In this document: in pieces, positions 23,662-31,923 of the stretch
Layout: each line of letters opens with the position of its first letter
Numbering within the stretch: the stretch's first letter is position 1
Source of the DNA: RBG-16-66-20 sp036262835
GTDB lineage: Bacteria; Pseudomonadota; Gammaproteobacteria; Burkholderiales; SG8-39
DNA: 47,150 bases
NCBI GenBank assembly: GCA_036262835.1
Contig: DATAID010000107.1
Span: 1-47,150 of the forward strand
Reading direction: 5' to 3'
The notes under the pieces: generated by a model
What the model saw: the letters and a program-made list of their open reading frames with translations, nothing else
Told to the model about the DNA's origin: nothing
Database searches by the model: none
Translations under genes and position numbers: made by a program

Positions 23662-25317
23662 TTGAGCGTCGCGCGCGAACGGCTGGAGTTGCTCGCAGTC
23701 GCCGGCGAGATGTTCTCGCGCTCGCTCGAGCCGCGGGAAACGCTGCAGGCGATCGCCACGCTCCTCGTGCCGCGCGTTTGCGACTGGTGCCGAATCGACC
23801 TCGTGGACGCCGAGGGCGTGCTGCAGCGCGCCGTGACCTATCACCGCGATCCCGAGAAGGCGCGCTACGGCGCCGAGCTGGCGGCCCGGTTGCGGGCCGC
23901 GCCGGGCCAGGTCGGCTCGATGGCGTGGGCGTTCGAGACCGGCCAGTCGCATACCGCGCACTTCGACCCGCCGATCGAGTTCGACCAGATGCGCGATCGC
24001 GACCTGCTCACCTTCTCGCAGGCCATCGGGCTGCGCGCCTACTACATCCTTCCGCTCATCTCGCGCGGGCGGACGCTCGGCGCGCTCGCGGCGATGCAAG
24101 CCGAGTCCGGGCGACCGATTACCGACGACGACCGGGCGCTCATTTCCGAGATCGTGCAGCGCGCCGCCCTCGCGATCGATAACGCTCGCCTTTACGCGGA
24201 GACCGAGGCGGCGCGCCGCCAGGCCGAGGCGGCCAACCGCGCCAAGGACGAATTCCTCGCCATGCTCGGACACGAGCTGCGCAACCCGCTCGCCCCCATC
24301 GCGACCGCGCTCAAGCTCATGGAGATGCGACAGGACGGCGGCGCGAGCGAGGAAAGGCGCGTGATCGAGCGCCAGGTCGGGCATCTGTCGCGCCTCGTGG
24401 ACGACCTGCTCGACGTCTCGCGCATCTCGCAGGGCAAGGTGCAGCTGCAACGCGAGCGCGTGGACATGAAGGCGATCGTCGCGCAGGCGCTGGAGCTCAG
24501 CCAGCCCGCCCGCGCGGTCGAGGCCGAGCTGACCGCCGGCCCCGCTTTCGTCGAAGGCGACGCGGTACGGCTCGTGCAGGTGCTCTGCAACCTGCTCAAC
24601 AACGCCGCCAAATACACGCCGCCGGAGGGCCGCATCACGCTGAAGCTGGCGGCGAGCGGCGCTCACGTGGTCACGACCGTCCGCGACACCGGCATCGGCA
24701 TCGCGCCCTATCTTCTTCCCCGAGTCTTCGACGCCTTCCAGCAGGGCGACCAGCCGCTCGATCGCAAGACCGGCGGCCTCGGCCTGGGCCTTGCGATCGT
24801 GAAGGCGCTCGTGGAAATGCACGGCGGCAGCGTCACGGCCGAGAGCAAGGGCCCCGGCCAGGGAAGCCTTTTCAAGGTGACCTTGCCGGCCGCGACCGAT
24901 CAGGCGCCGGCGGCCGCTGAGCAGGTTAGCGCGCCGCCGGTCGCCGGCAGCGGCCGCATACTCGTGGTGGACGACAATGCCGACGCGGCGGCCATGCTGA
25001 CGCTGATGCTCGAGCAACTCGGCTATGAGGCGCGATCGGCGTACGACGGCCCCGGCGCGCTCGCCGAAGCGGCCCGCTTCGTTCCCGACGTGGCCATCCT
25101 CGATATCGGACTGCCCGGCATGAATGGCTACGAGCTCGCGCGCGCGCTCAAGGCTGATCCGCGGCTCGACGGCATCCGGCTTCTCGCGGTGACGGGCTAT
25201 GGCCGCGAGTCCGATCGCGCGCGCGCGCTCGCCGGCGACTTTGACGAGCACCTCGTGAAACCGGTTGCGCCGGCCCGCATGCTGAAGGCATTGCAAGCGC
25301 TCATCGGGGATCGGTAG
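23662..25317 (+). CDS. Hybrid sensor histidine kinase with GAF and receiver domains
   Basis: The protein has about 551 residues and no membrane segment. A GAF domain spans about residues 5-175 and a short coiled helix 178-196. HisKA follows with phospho-acceptor His204 in MLGHELRNPL, then HATPase with LLNNAAKY, DTGIGI and GGLGLGLAIVK. The C-terminal receiver has VVDDN and phospho-acceptor Asp481 in AILDIGLPG, with Lys in LVKP. It is a cytosolic sensor that passes phosphate to its own receiver; no separate output regulator is adjacent. I chose TTG 23662, five bases after the gcdH stop, because the GAF helix begins there. No ATG precedes this point without entering gcdH. Confidence 0.85.
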   Translation: MSVARERLELLAVAGEMFSRSLEPRETLQAIATLLVPRVCDWCRIDLVDAEGVLQRAVTYHRDPEKARYGAELAARLRAAPGQVGSMAWAFETGQSHTAHFDPPIEFDQMRDRDLLTFSQAIGLRAYYILPLISRGRTLGALAAMQAESGRPITDDDRALISEIVQRAALAIDNARLYAETEAARRQAEAANRAKDEFLAMLGHELRNPLAPIATALKLMEMRQDGGASEERRVIERQVGHLSRLVDDLLDVSRISQGKVQLQRERVDMKAIVAQALELSQPARAVEAELTAGPAFVEGDAVRLVQVLCNLLNNAAKYTPPEGRITLKLAASGAHVVTTVRDTGIGIAPYLLPRVFDAFQQGDQPLDRKTGGLGLGLAIVKALVEMHGGSVTAESKGPGQGSLFKVTLPAATDQAPAAAEQVSAPPVAGSGRILVVDDNADAAAMLTLMLEQLGYEARSAYDGPGALAEAARFVPDVAILDIGLPGMNGYELARALKADPRLDGIRLLAVTGYGRESDRARALAGDFDEHLVKPVAPARMLKALQALIGDR

Positions 25318-25329
25318 ACTCGAAACGTC

Positions 25330-25983
25330 ATGCGGCGCATCGCGTTCCTCCACACCTCGCCGGTCCACGTCGAGACTTTCGAGCGCCTGACCAGGGCCGC
25401 AGATCCGACGATCGAGATCGAGCACGTCGTCGCCGAAGAGCTCCTCGCCGACGCACAGCGCGTGGGCGCGAATGACCCTGCGCTGGTCGGACGCGTCCAG
25501 CAGGCGATGGCCAAAGCGGCATCGAACGGCGCGACGCTCGTCGTCTGCACCTGCTCGACCATCGGCGGCTCGGCGGAGCGGACGCCGACGCGCGGCGGTT
25601 TCGCCGTCGCAAGGATCGACCGCGCGATGGCCGATCGGGCGGTCGACTTGGGTCCGCGCATATTGATCGTCGCGGCGGTGGCGAGCACGGTCCGCCCCAC
25701 AAGGGAGCTCGTGCAGGAGTCGGCGGCCGCCCTGCGCAAGGACGTGAGCATCGAAGAGCTCCTCGTACCCGGGGCGTGGCCGCATTTCCTGAGCGGCGAT
25801 CGTGCCGCCTACGTCGCGGCAGTGGCCGAGGCCGTGCGCGCCGCGGCCGCGCGCGCCGATGTCGTCGTGCTCGCGCAGGCCTCGATGGCGTCCGCCGCCG
25901 AGTTGCTTAGCGACCTGGGCGTCCAAGTGCTCGCCAGCCCGGCGCTCGGTGTGCAGAGCGCGCTCGCTCGCCTGAACGCATAA
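25330..25983 (+). CDS. Asp/Glu racemase superfamily protein lacking the second catalytic Cys
   Basis: The 217-residue cytosolic protein shows the two-domain racemase fold. RRIAFLHTSPVHVETF opens domain one, and the first catalytic Cys is in VVCTCSTIGG near residue 74. In the mirror position of domain two, where racemases have a second Cys before Thr, the sequence is VVLAQASMAS. Racemases need both Cys; one-Cys relatives include arylmalonate decarboxylase, which keeps the other one. The activity is therefore probably not a simple racemase. It lies 12 bp after the kinase gene and 6 bp before the first YqgE-like gene. Confidence 0.75.
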   Translation: MRRIAFLHTSPVHVETFERLTRAADPTIEIEHVVAEELLADAQRVGANDPALVGRVQQAMAKAASNGATLVVCTCSTIGGSAERTPTRGGFAVARIDRAMADRAVDLGPRILIVAAVASTVRPTRELVQESAAALRKDVSIEELLVPGAWPHFLSGDRAAYVAAVAEAVRAAAARADVVVLAQASMASAAELLSDLGVQVLASPALGVQSALARLNA

Positions 25984-25989
25984 AACGCC

Positions 25990-26631
25990 GTGAGGCGATT
26001 CTTTTTCGCCGCCCTGCTCCTCGCGCTCGCGCTGCCCGCGTCCGCGCAGCAGGACCAGAAACCGAACAGCCTGCTTCTTGTCGCCAGGCCCGATCTTCCC
26101 GATCCGAACTTCGCGCGCACCGTGGTGCTGGTAACCCAGACCGAAGACGGCAGCACGGTCGGCGTGATCCTCAATCGGCCCACGCCGCTCAGGCTCTCGG
26201 AGTTCCTCTCGCGCGAGTACCCGACGGAGAATTACCGGGAGCCGATCTACCTCGGCGGCCCCGTGATGCTCGGGGCCATCATCGCGCTGCTCAAGTCCGA
26301 GTCGCCGCCCCGCGCGGCCGCCTTCCACGTGCTGAAAGACATTTACCTCACAATGCACGCGGACAATATCCGCGCCCTGCTCGTGGACCCCAAGGCTCGC
26401 TATCGTCTCTACGCCGGGTTTTCCGGATGGGCGCCGCGCCAGCTCGAGAGCGAGTTCATGCGCGACGGCTGGTTCGTGCTGCCCGCGGACGAGGCGACGC
26501 TGTTTCGCGCGAGCACCGACGGACTCTGGGAAGAGCTCGTCGAAAAAGCGCTCCGCCGCGGGCCGCGCACCGAAAGAGAAACGCGGGGTGAAATCGGTCC
26601 TATGGCAGCGGGAAACGAGGCGCTACAATAG
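25990..26631 (+). CDS. Exported YqgE/AlgH (DUF179) family protein, copy 1
   Basis: The 213-residue protein has the DUF179 core: LLLVARPDLPDPNFARTVVL, VGVILNRPTPLRLSEF, YLGGPV and YAGFSGWAPRQLESE. Unlike standard YqgE, which is cytosolic and starts at the first strand, it has an N-terminal signal peptide (residues 1-20, FFFAALLLALALPASAQQ). GTG 25990 is the only start giving that signal. The function of the family is not known. Copy 2 follows 7 bp downstream, so the pair arose by tandem duplication and both keep export signals. Confidence 0.85.
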   Translation: MRRFFFAALLLALALPASAQQDQKPNSLLLVARPDLPDPNFARTVVLVTQTEDGSTVGVILNRPTPLRLSEFLSREYPTENYREPIYLGGPVMLGAIIALLKSESPPRAAAFHVLKDIYLTMHADNIRALLVDPKARYRLYAGFSGWAPRQLESEFMRDGWFVLPADEATLFRASTDGLWEELVEKALRRGPRTERETRGEIGPMAAGNEALQ

Positions 26632-26638
26632 CTCGACG

Positions 26639-27316
26639 ATGTCGGCGGCGCTCCGGGTTCTCGTCCTTCTCGCTTTTTTCGGCGCCGCACTCGGCGCCGG
26701 CCCCCTGCTCGCTCAGGAAGAAGACGCGATGCTGCTCGTCGCGCATCCCGCCTTCCGCGACCTGGACTATCGCCAGACCGTTCTCATCGCCGCGCCCGGT
26801 CCGGCCGGCGGCCACGTCGGCGTGATCCTCAATCGGCCGACGCGCCGGTCGCTCTCGAGCCTCTTCCCCGACCACGAGCCTTCGAAAAAGGTGGTCGATC
26901 CCGTCTACTACGGCGGACCGTTCTCGCGCGGCGCGCTGGTCGCGCTCGTGCGCGGCGACGCCTCGCCGGGGAGCGGCTCGGTCGCGATGACCAGGCACCT
27001 CTACATGGCGTTTCGCGTCAACACGATCGACCAGATCATCGAATCCCGGCCGAACGATGCTCGCTACTATGTCGGCTATGTCGGTTGGCGCCCGGGGGAG
27101 CTGAAGGGCGAGATCGAGCGCGGGCTCTGGTCGGTGCTCTCCGCCGATCCCGACGTCGTCTTCCGCAAGGACACGGAAAACCTCTGGGACGAAATGCTCC
27201 AGCAGACCCGCCGGATCCGGGCGAACCTGGGTCCCCGCTTTCGCGGGGACCGCGGCCTTTATCAGGCCGCTGCTTTCGACGGCGACTTCTCGAAGCTCAT
27301 CCGGCCCGCGCGGTAG
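26639..27316 (+). CDS. Exported YqgE/AlgH (DUF179) family protein, copy 2
   Basis: The 225-residue paralogue of the preceding protein has a signal peptide ending near GPLLAQEE (residue 25). The same core follows: MLLVAHPAFRDLDYRQTVL, VGVILNRPTRRSLSS, YYGGPF and YVGYVGWRPGELKGE. ATG 26639 was chosen over an upstream in-frame ATG inside copy 1 because it directly precedes the signal. Its last about 30 residues read through a palindrome (27231-27250) and into the 3' end of the convergent clpB gene (55-bp overlap), so the native C-terminus probably once ended earlier. Divergence between copies is considerable, so the duplication is not recent. Confidence 0.83.
   Translation: MSAALRVLVLLAFFGAALGAGPLLAQEEDAMLLVAHPAFRDLDYRQTVLIAAPGPAGGHVGVILNRPTRRSLSSLFPDHEPSKKVVDPVYYGGPFSRGALVALVRGDASPGSGSVAMTRHLYMAFRVNTIDQIIESRPNDARYYVGYVGWRPGELKGEIERGLWSVLSADPDVVFRKDTENLWDEMLQQTRRIRANLGPRFRGDRGLYQAAAFDGDFSKLIRPAR
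27231..27250. terminator. Palindromic hairpin between convergent YqgE copy 2 and clpB
   Basis: A perfect 8-bp stem GTCCCCGC/GCGGGGAC encloses a TTTC loop. A second stem, GCGGCCT/AGGCCGC, lies at 27252-27270. Both sit at the tail-to-tail junction and could stop transcription in either direction, although no long T-run follows. The first has the look of the short extragenic palindromes common in GC-rich proteobacteria, here translated as part of the YqgE tail. Confidence 0.45.
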
Positions 27317-29859
27317 TCGGCGCGGATCGTATCCCTGGGCGCGAAGCGCCCTTCCAGGATCGCCTTGGCGAGCGGATTCTCGAGTTCCGACTGGATCGCA
27401 CGCTTGAGCGGCCGGGCGCCGTAGACCGGATCGAACCCGGCCTTGGCGAGCTCCGACACCGCGGCGTCCGACACCTCGAGCCCGTAGTCCATCTTCGCGA
27501 GCCGCTGCTGCAGCACCTTGAGCTGGATCTTCGCGATCGACTTGATGTTGTCCTCGGCGAGCGCGTGGAACACCACGATCTCGTCGATGCGGTTGATGAA
27601 CTCCGGCCGGAAATGCGTCTTCACCTCGGCCATGACCGCGACCTTTACGGCGCCGTAATCGGTGCCCGCCATCTGCTGGATCATCTGCGAGCCGAGGTTG
27701 GAGGTCATGACGAGCACCGTGTTCTTGAAGTCCACGGTGCGGCCCTGCCCGTCGGTGAGGCGGCCTTCGTCCAGCACCTGCAGGAGCGCGTTGAAGACGT
27801 CGGGGTGCGCCTTCTCGACTTCGTCGAAAAGGATGACGGCGTAGGGTTTTCTGCGCACCTGCTCGGTGAGCTGGCCGCCCTCGTCATAGCCGACGTAGCC
27901 CGGCGGCGCACCGATGAGCCGCGACACCGAGTGCTTCTCCATGTACTCCGACATGTCGATGCGGATCAGGTGCTCCTCGGAATCGAAGAGGAACGCCGCG
28001 AGCGCCTTGCAAAGCTCGGTCTTGCCGACTCCGGTAGGTCCTAGAAACAAAAAGCTTCCGTAAGGCCTGTTCGGATCGGCCAGACCCGACCGGGAGCGGC
28101 GGATCGCGTCCGACACGAGGCGCACGGCCTCGTCCTGACCGACCACGCGCTCGTGCAGGCGCGCTTCCATCTGGATGAGCTTCTCGCGCTCGCCCTGCAT
28201 CATCTTGGCGACCGGGATGCCGGTTGCGCGCGACACCACCTCGGCGATTTCTTCGGCGCCGACCTGGGTGCGGACGAGCTTCGCCTTCTCGCCCTTCTTC
28301 TCGCCCGTTTCCGCCTTCTTCAGCTGCGCTTCCAGCGCGGGAATCTTGCCGTACTGGATCTCGGACATCTTCTGCCAGTCGCCCTTGCGGCGCGCCTCTT
28401 CCATCTGGAGCTTCAGCTTCTCCAGCTCCTCCTTCACGTGCTGGCTGCCCTGGACCTGCGCCTTTTCCGACTTCCAGACCTCTTCCAGGTCCGCGTACTG
28501 CTTTTCGAGCTCGTCGATCTCCTTCTCGATCAAAGAGAACCGCTTCAGCGACGCTTCGTCCTTCTCCTTGCGCACGGCTTCGCGCTCGATCTTGAGCTGG
28601 ATGAGGCGCCGCTCGAGGCGATCCATCGCCTCGGGCTTGGAGTCGATCTCCATCTTGATGCGCGCGGCGGCCTCGTCGATGAGGTCGATCGCCTTGTCCG
28701 GCAGGAACCGGTCGGTGACGTAGCGGTGCGAGAGCTCGGCCGCGGCGACGATCGCCGGGTCGGTGATCTCGACGCCGTGGTGCACCTCGTAGCGCTCCTG
28801 CAGGCCGCGCAGGATCGCGATGGTCGCTTCCACCGACGGCTCGCCGACCAGCACCTTCTGGAAGCGGCGCGCGAGCGCCGCGTCCTTCTCGACGTGCTTG
28901 CGGTATTCGTCCAGCGTGGTCGCACCGATGCAGTGCAGCTCGCCGCGGGCGAGCGCGGGCTTGAGCATGTTGCCGGCGTCGATCGCCCCTTCGGCCTTGC
29001 CCGCGCCGACCATGGTGTGCAGCTCGTCGATAAAGACGATCGTGCTGCCTTCGTCCTTGGCGAGGTCCTTGAGCACGGACTTCAGCCGCTCCTCGAACTC
29101 GCCGCGGTATTTCGCCCCCGCGAGCAGGCCCGCCATGTCGAGGACGAGCACGCGCTTGTTCTTCAGCGACTCGGGCACTTCGCCGTTGACGATGCGCTGC
29201 GCGAGGCCCTCGACGATCGCGGTCTTGCCCACCCCCGGCTCGCCGATGAGGACCGGGTTGTTCTTCGTGCGCCGCTGCAGGATCTGGATGCAGCGCCGGA
29301 TCTCGTCGTCGCGGCCGATAACCGGGTCGAGCTTGCCCTGGCGCGCCCGCTCGGTAAGGTCGAGCGTGTACTTCTTGAGCGCCTGCCTCTGGCTCTCGTC
29401 GCTTTGGCTGTTGACCTGTTCACCGCCGCGCACTTCCTGGACGGCTTTTTCGAGGGCGGCTTTCATCACCCCGGCGTTCTTGAGCAACTTGCCTGTCTCG
29501 CCTTTGTCTCCCGCGCATGCCAGAAGGAACAATTCCGAAGCGATGTACTGGTCGCCGCGCTTCTGCGCTTCCTTGTCGGTGACGTTGAGGAGGTTGTTGA
29601 GGTCGCGCGAGAGATGGACTTCGCCCGGCGTGCCGCCCTCGACCTTCGGCAGCCGGTCGAGCGATTGCGCGAGGCTCGCCTTGAGGGCGCCCGGATTGCC
29701 GCCCGCCTTGCTGATGAGGCCCGCGACCCCGTCCTGCTGCTCGAGGAGCGCCAGCAGCAGGTGCTGGGGCTCGATTGCCTGGTGGTCGCGGCCGACCGCG
29801 AGGCTCTGGGCCTCGGCGACGGCCTCCTGCAGCCGCGTGGTGAATTTGTCGAAACGCAT
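27262..29859 (-). CDS. clpB: ATP-dependent disaggregase ClpB
   Basis: The 865-residue Hsp100 protein is full length. The N-domain starts RFDKFTTRLQEAVAEAQ. NBD1 has Walker A GEPGVGKTA near residue 205 and VFIDELH. The middle coiled-coil domain is at about 410-530 (EKEIDELEKQYADLEE region). NBD2 has GPTGVGKTE near 605, and the C-terminal domain ends RMSFEKSPSKAAA. With DnaK it rescues aggregated protein after heat shock. ATG 29859 gives the standard N-terminus. A near-perfect heat-shock promoter lies just upstream, and the 3' end overlaps the convergent YqgE gene. Confidence 0.97.
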   Translation of the reverse strand: MRFDKFTTRLQEAVAEAQSLAVGRDHQAIEPQHLLLALLEQQDGVAGLISKAGGNPGALKASLAQSLDRLPKVEGGTPGEVHLSRDLNNLLNVTDKEAQKRGDQYIASELFLLACAGDKGETGKLLKNAGVMKAALEKAVQEVRGGEQVNSQSDESQRQALKKYTLDLTERARQGKLDPVIGRDDEIRRCIQILQRRTKNNPVLIGEPGVGKTAIVEGLAQRIVNGEVPESLKNKRVLVLDMAGLLAGAKYRGEFEERLKSVLKDLAKDEGSTIVFIDELHTMVGAGKAEGAIDAGNMLKPALARGELHCIGATTLDEYRKHVEKDAALARRFQKVLVGEPSVEATIAILRGLQERYEVHHGVEITDPAIVAAAELSHRYVTDRFLPDKAIDLIDEAAARIKMEIDSKPEAMDRLERRLIQLKIEREAVRKEKDEASLKRFSLIEKEIDELEKQYADLEEVWKSEKAQVQGSQHVKEELEKLKLQMEEARRKGDWQKMSEIQYGKIPALEAQLKKAETGEKKGEKAKLVRTQVGAEEIAEVVSRATGIPVAKMMQGEREKLIQMEARLHERVVGQDEAVRLVSDAIRRSRSGLADPNRPYGSFLFLGPTGVGKTELCKALAAFLFDSEEHLIRIDMSEYMEKHSVSRLIGAPPGYVGYDEGGQLTEQVRRKPYAVILFDEVEKAHPDVFNALLQVLDEGRLTDGQGRTVDFKNTVLVMTSNLGSQMIQQMAGTDYGAVKVAVMAEVKTHFRPEFINRIDEIVVFHALAEDNIKSIAKIQLKVLQQRLAKMDYGLEVSDAAVSELAKAGFDPVYGARPLKRAIQSELENPLAKAILEGRFAPRDTIRADYRAGRMSFEKSPSKAAA

Positions 29860-29892
29860 CGCTTTGATTCCTGAAATGAATTCCTTACGGCC

Positions 29893-29920
29893 AGATGGGG
29901 CCTTTCGCGCCTAATTCAAG
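29893..29920 (-). promoter_or_regulatory. Sigma-32 (RpoH) heat-shock promoter of clpB
   Basis: Read on the minus strand, CTTGAA (29920-29915) and CCCCATCT (29900-29893) are separated by 14 bases. This matches the known RpoH consensus CTTGAAA / CCCCATnT with allowed spacing. It lies 34 bp upstream of the clpB ATG, consistent with heat induction. Confidence 0.88.
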
Positions 29921-29943
29921 CCCGACCCTCTATAGTCTGCGCC

Positions 29944-30576
29944 ATGCCGGCCGATCACGAAAAGTCGGTTTCCGACTACCGCGCCGTCTCGGCCGGCTAT
30001 GACCGCCGCACGCGCCTGACCGATGCCGTGCGCCTCGAGGCGGTGGCGGCGCTCGGCCTGCAGCCCGGCGATACCGTGTTGGACGCAGCCTGCGGGACCG
30101 GGTTCTGCCTGCCGCCGATTCTCGAGCGTATCGGCGAGCGCGGCCGGCTCATGGCCTTCGATTCGTCACCCGAGCTTCTCTCGCAGGCACGCGCCCGTAT
30201 CGGCAACCGCCCGAACGTTCTTCTCATTGAAGCCTTTGCTGAAAACGTAGATTTGATCCAGGGCAAACCCGGCGCAATTCTCTTCAGCTACACCCACGAC
30301 CTCCTTCAATCCAACGCGGCGCTCGACAACCTGCTCGGCCAAGCGGCGCCGGGGGCACGCATCGCCGCCTGCGGGAGCGTCCTCTGGCCGTGGTGGGGCT
30401 GGCCGCTCAGTTTTCCGGTCAATCTCTGGCTGCGCGCGCGCCACCGGCGCTACATCACGAATATGGAAGACTTCGACCGCCCGTGGGCGAAGCTCGAGTC
30501 GCGCCTCGCCGATTTCCGCGTTTCGCGGCGCGGACCGGGCTGGCGCTATCTCGCCAGCGGGCGCCTGCGCGCCTAG
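29944..30576 (+). CDS. Class I SAM-dependent methyltransferase
   Basis: The 210-residue protein has the methyltransferase motif I VLDAACGTGFCLP near residues 44-56, followed by an acidic AFDSSPELLSQA at strand 2. The middle resembles UbiE/PhcB-like small-molecule methyltransferases. WPWWGWPLSFPVNLW near 140 may form a hydrophobic lid or membrane contact. No substrate can be named. It diverges from clpB across an 84-bp gap and precedes the CDF transporter gene by 12 bp. Confidence 0.85.
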   Translation: MPADHEKSVSDYRAVSAGYDRRTRLTDAVRLEAVAALGLQPGDTVLDAACGTGFCLPPILERIGERGRLMAFDSSPELLSQARARIGNRPNVLLIEAFAENVDLIQGKPGAILFSYTHDLLQSNAALDNLLGQAAPGARIAACGSVLWPWWGWPLSFPVNLWLRARHRRYITNMEDFDRPWAKLESRLADFRVSRRGPGWRYLASGRLRA

Positions 30577-30588
30577 AATCGATTGCAG

Positions 30589-31521
30589 ATGGCCGGGCAT
30601 CACCACTCCCACGGTCACGGCGACGCGCACGGTCACTCGCACGGGGCCCGCGGCAACTGGCCGTTCGTCGTCGGCATGGCGATCAACCTCGCCTTCGTGG
30701 CGGTCGAGGCGGTGTTCGGGCTCATCGCGGAATCCACCGCGCTGCTCGCCGACGCGGGCCACAATCTGGGCGACGTCCTCGCGCTTGGCCTCGCCTGGGC
30801 CGGCCGAGTGCTGGCGCAGCGCCTGCCCTCGCGCCAGTTCACCTACGGCCTGCGGGGCTCGTCGATCCTCGCGGCGCTCGTCAACGCCATGACGCTGATG
30901 CTCGTCACCGGCGCGATCGCCTGGGAAGCGATCCAGCGGCTGCATGCACCCGTGGAGGTCGCGAGCCGCACCGTGATCGTCGTCGCGCTCTGCGGCATTT
31001 TCGTAAACGGGGCGAGCGCGCTGCTCTTTCTGCGCGACCGTGCCCACGACATCAACGTGCGCGCCGCGTTCCTGCATCTCGCCGTCGACGCGCTCGTCTC
31101 GCTAGGCGTCGTGCTGGTGGGCGTGGGCGTCCTTTCCACCGGCTGGACCTGGCTCGACCCGGCGGCGAGCCTCGTCATCAGCGCGATCATCATCGCCGGC
31201 ACCTGGGGCCTCTTGCGCGATACGCTGCGGCTGTCGCTCCATGCCGTGCCGCCGCATGTGGATGCCGAGGCCGTGCGCGGCTACCTCGTCGCCACCTCGG
31301 GCGTCGCCGAGATCCACGACCTGCACATCTGGGGCATGAGCACGACCGAGACCGCGCTCACCGTGCATCTCGTCATGCCGCAGGGACATCCCGGGGACGG
31401 CGTGCTCGCGCAGCTCTGCCACGAGCTGCACGAGCGCTTTCGCATCGGGCACGCGACCATCCAGATCGAGACCGGCGACAAGGCGCATCCCTGCGCGCTC
31501 GCGCCCGATCAGGTCGTCTGA
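30589..31521 (+). CDS. Cation diffusion facilitator (CDF) metal efflux protein
   Basis: The 310-residue transporter has a His-rich N-terminus (HHHSHGHGDAHGHSHG at residues 4-19) and six membrane segments. Metal-site motifs ADAGHNLGD in TM2 and HLAVDALVS in TM5 each have the HxxxD pair of Zn/Co-type CDF proteins. The cytosolic C-terminal domain (HIWGMSTTETALTVHL) is the usual dimer domain. It probably exports Zn(II), Cd(II) or Co(II) in exchange for protons. ATG 30589 is preferred to an in-frame TTG two codons earlier. It is convergent with crcB. Confidence 0.92.
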   Translation: MAGHHHSHGHGDAHGHSHGARGNWPFVVGMAINLAFVAVEAVFGLIAESTALLADAGHNLGDVLALGLAWAGRVLAQRLPSRQFTYGLRGSSILAALVNAMTLMLVTGAIAWEAIQRLHAPVEVASRTVIVVALCGIFVNGASALLFLRDRAHDINVRAAFLHLAVDALVSLGVVLVGVGVLSTGWTWLDPAASLVISAIIIAGTWGLLRDTLRLSLHAVPPHVDAEAVRGYLVATSGVAEIHDLHIWGMSTTETALTVHLVMPQGHPGDGVLAQLCHELHERFRIGHATIQIETGDKAHPCALAPDQVV

Positions 31522-31533
31522 GCGCCGGGCTTT

Positions 31534-31923
31534 CTAGGCGGCCGCGCGAACCAGGTGAAGCGCGCCGATGAGCGCGACGATCGAGAGCACCACCGAGCCG
31601 AGGATGTAGGCGGCGGCAAGGCCCCAATCGCCCCGCTCCATCAGCACCCAGGTATCGAGCGAGAAGGTGGAGAAGGTGGTGAAGCCGCCGCAGATGCCCA
31701 CGGTGAGGAAGACGCGCGCCTCCTGCGGCAAGTCCCACTTGAGCGCGAACAACTCGACGAACGCGCCGATCAGGAACGACCCCGCGATGTTGATGATCAG
31801 CGTTCCCCAGGGGAAAGTCAGGCCGAAGAGCCTGGTCGCCCCGATCCCGACAAGAAAACGGGCTACCGAGCCCAGCGCCCCCCCGAGCGCGACCGCGACG
31901 ATCAGAGGCAGGGTGGCGCTCAC
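31534..31923 (-). CDS. crcB: Fluoride channel CrcB/Fluc
   Basis: The 129-residue protein has four membrane helices and the Fluc signatures GGALGSVARF, GTLIINIAGSFLIG and GICGGFTTFSTFS (the phenylalanine box and central Na+ site). Dual-topology dimers export fluoride. The ATG at 31923 overlaps the moaE stop by four bases (ATGA), so it is the last gene of the peroxidase-like/ArsS/MobB/MoeA/MoaD/MoaE run. No crcB riboswitch was recognised, as expected for a gene translated from an operon message. Confidence 0.95.
   Translation of the reverse strand: MSATLPLIVAVALGGALGSVARFLVGIGATRLFGLTFPWGTLIINIAGSFLIGAFVELFALKWDLPQEARVFLTVGICGGFTTFSTFSLDTWVLMERGDWGLAAAYILGSVVLSIVALIGALHLVRAAA

Noticed and set aside
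23653..26358. 901-codon minus-strand open frame
   Set aside because: It is a shadow of the hybrid kinase, racemase-like and YqgE genes; its composition is unlike a folded protein.
28153..29874. 573-codon plus-strand open frame opposite clpB
   Set aside because: ClpB is certain on the minus strand; the frame is a Leu/Arg/Asp-rich shadow.
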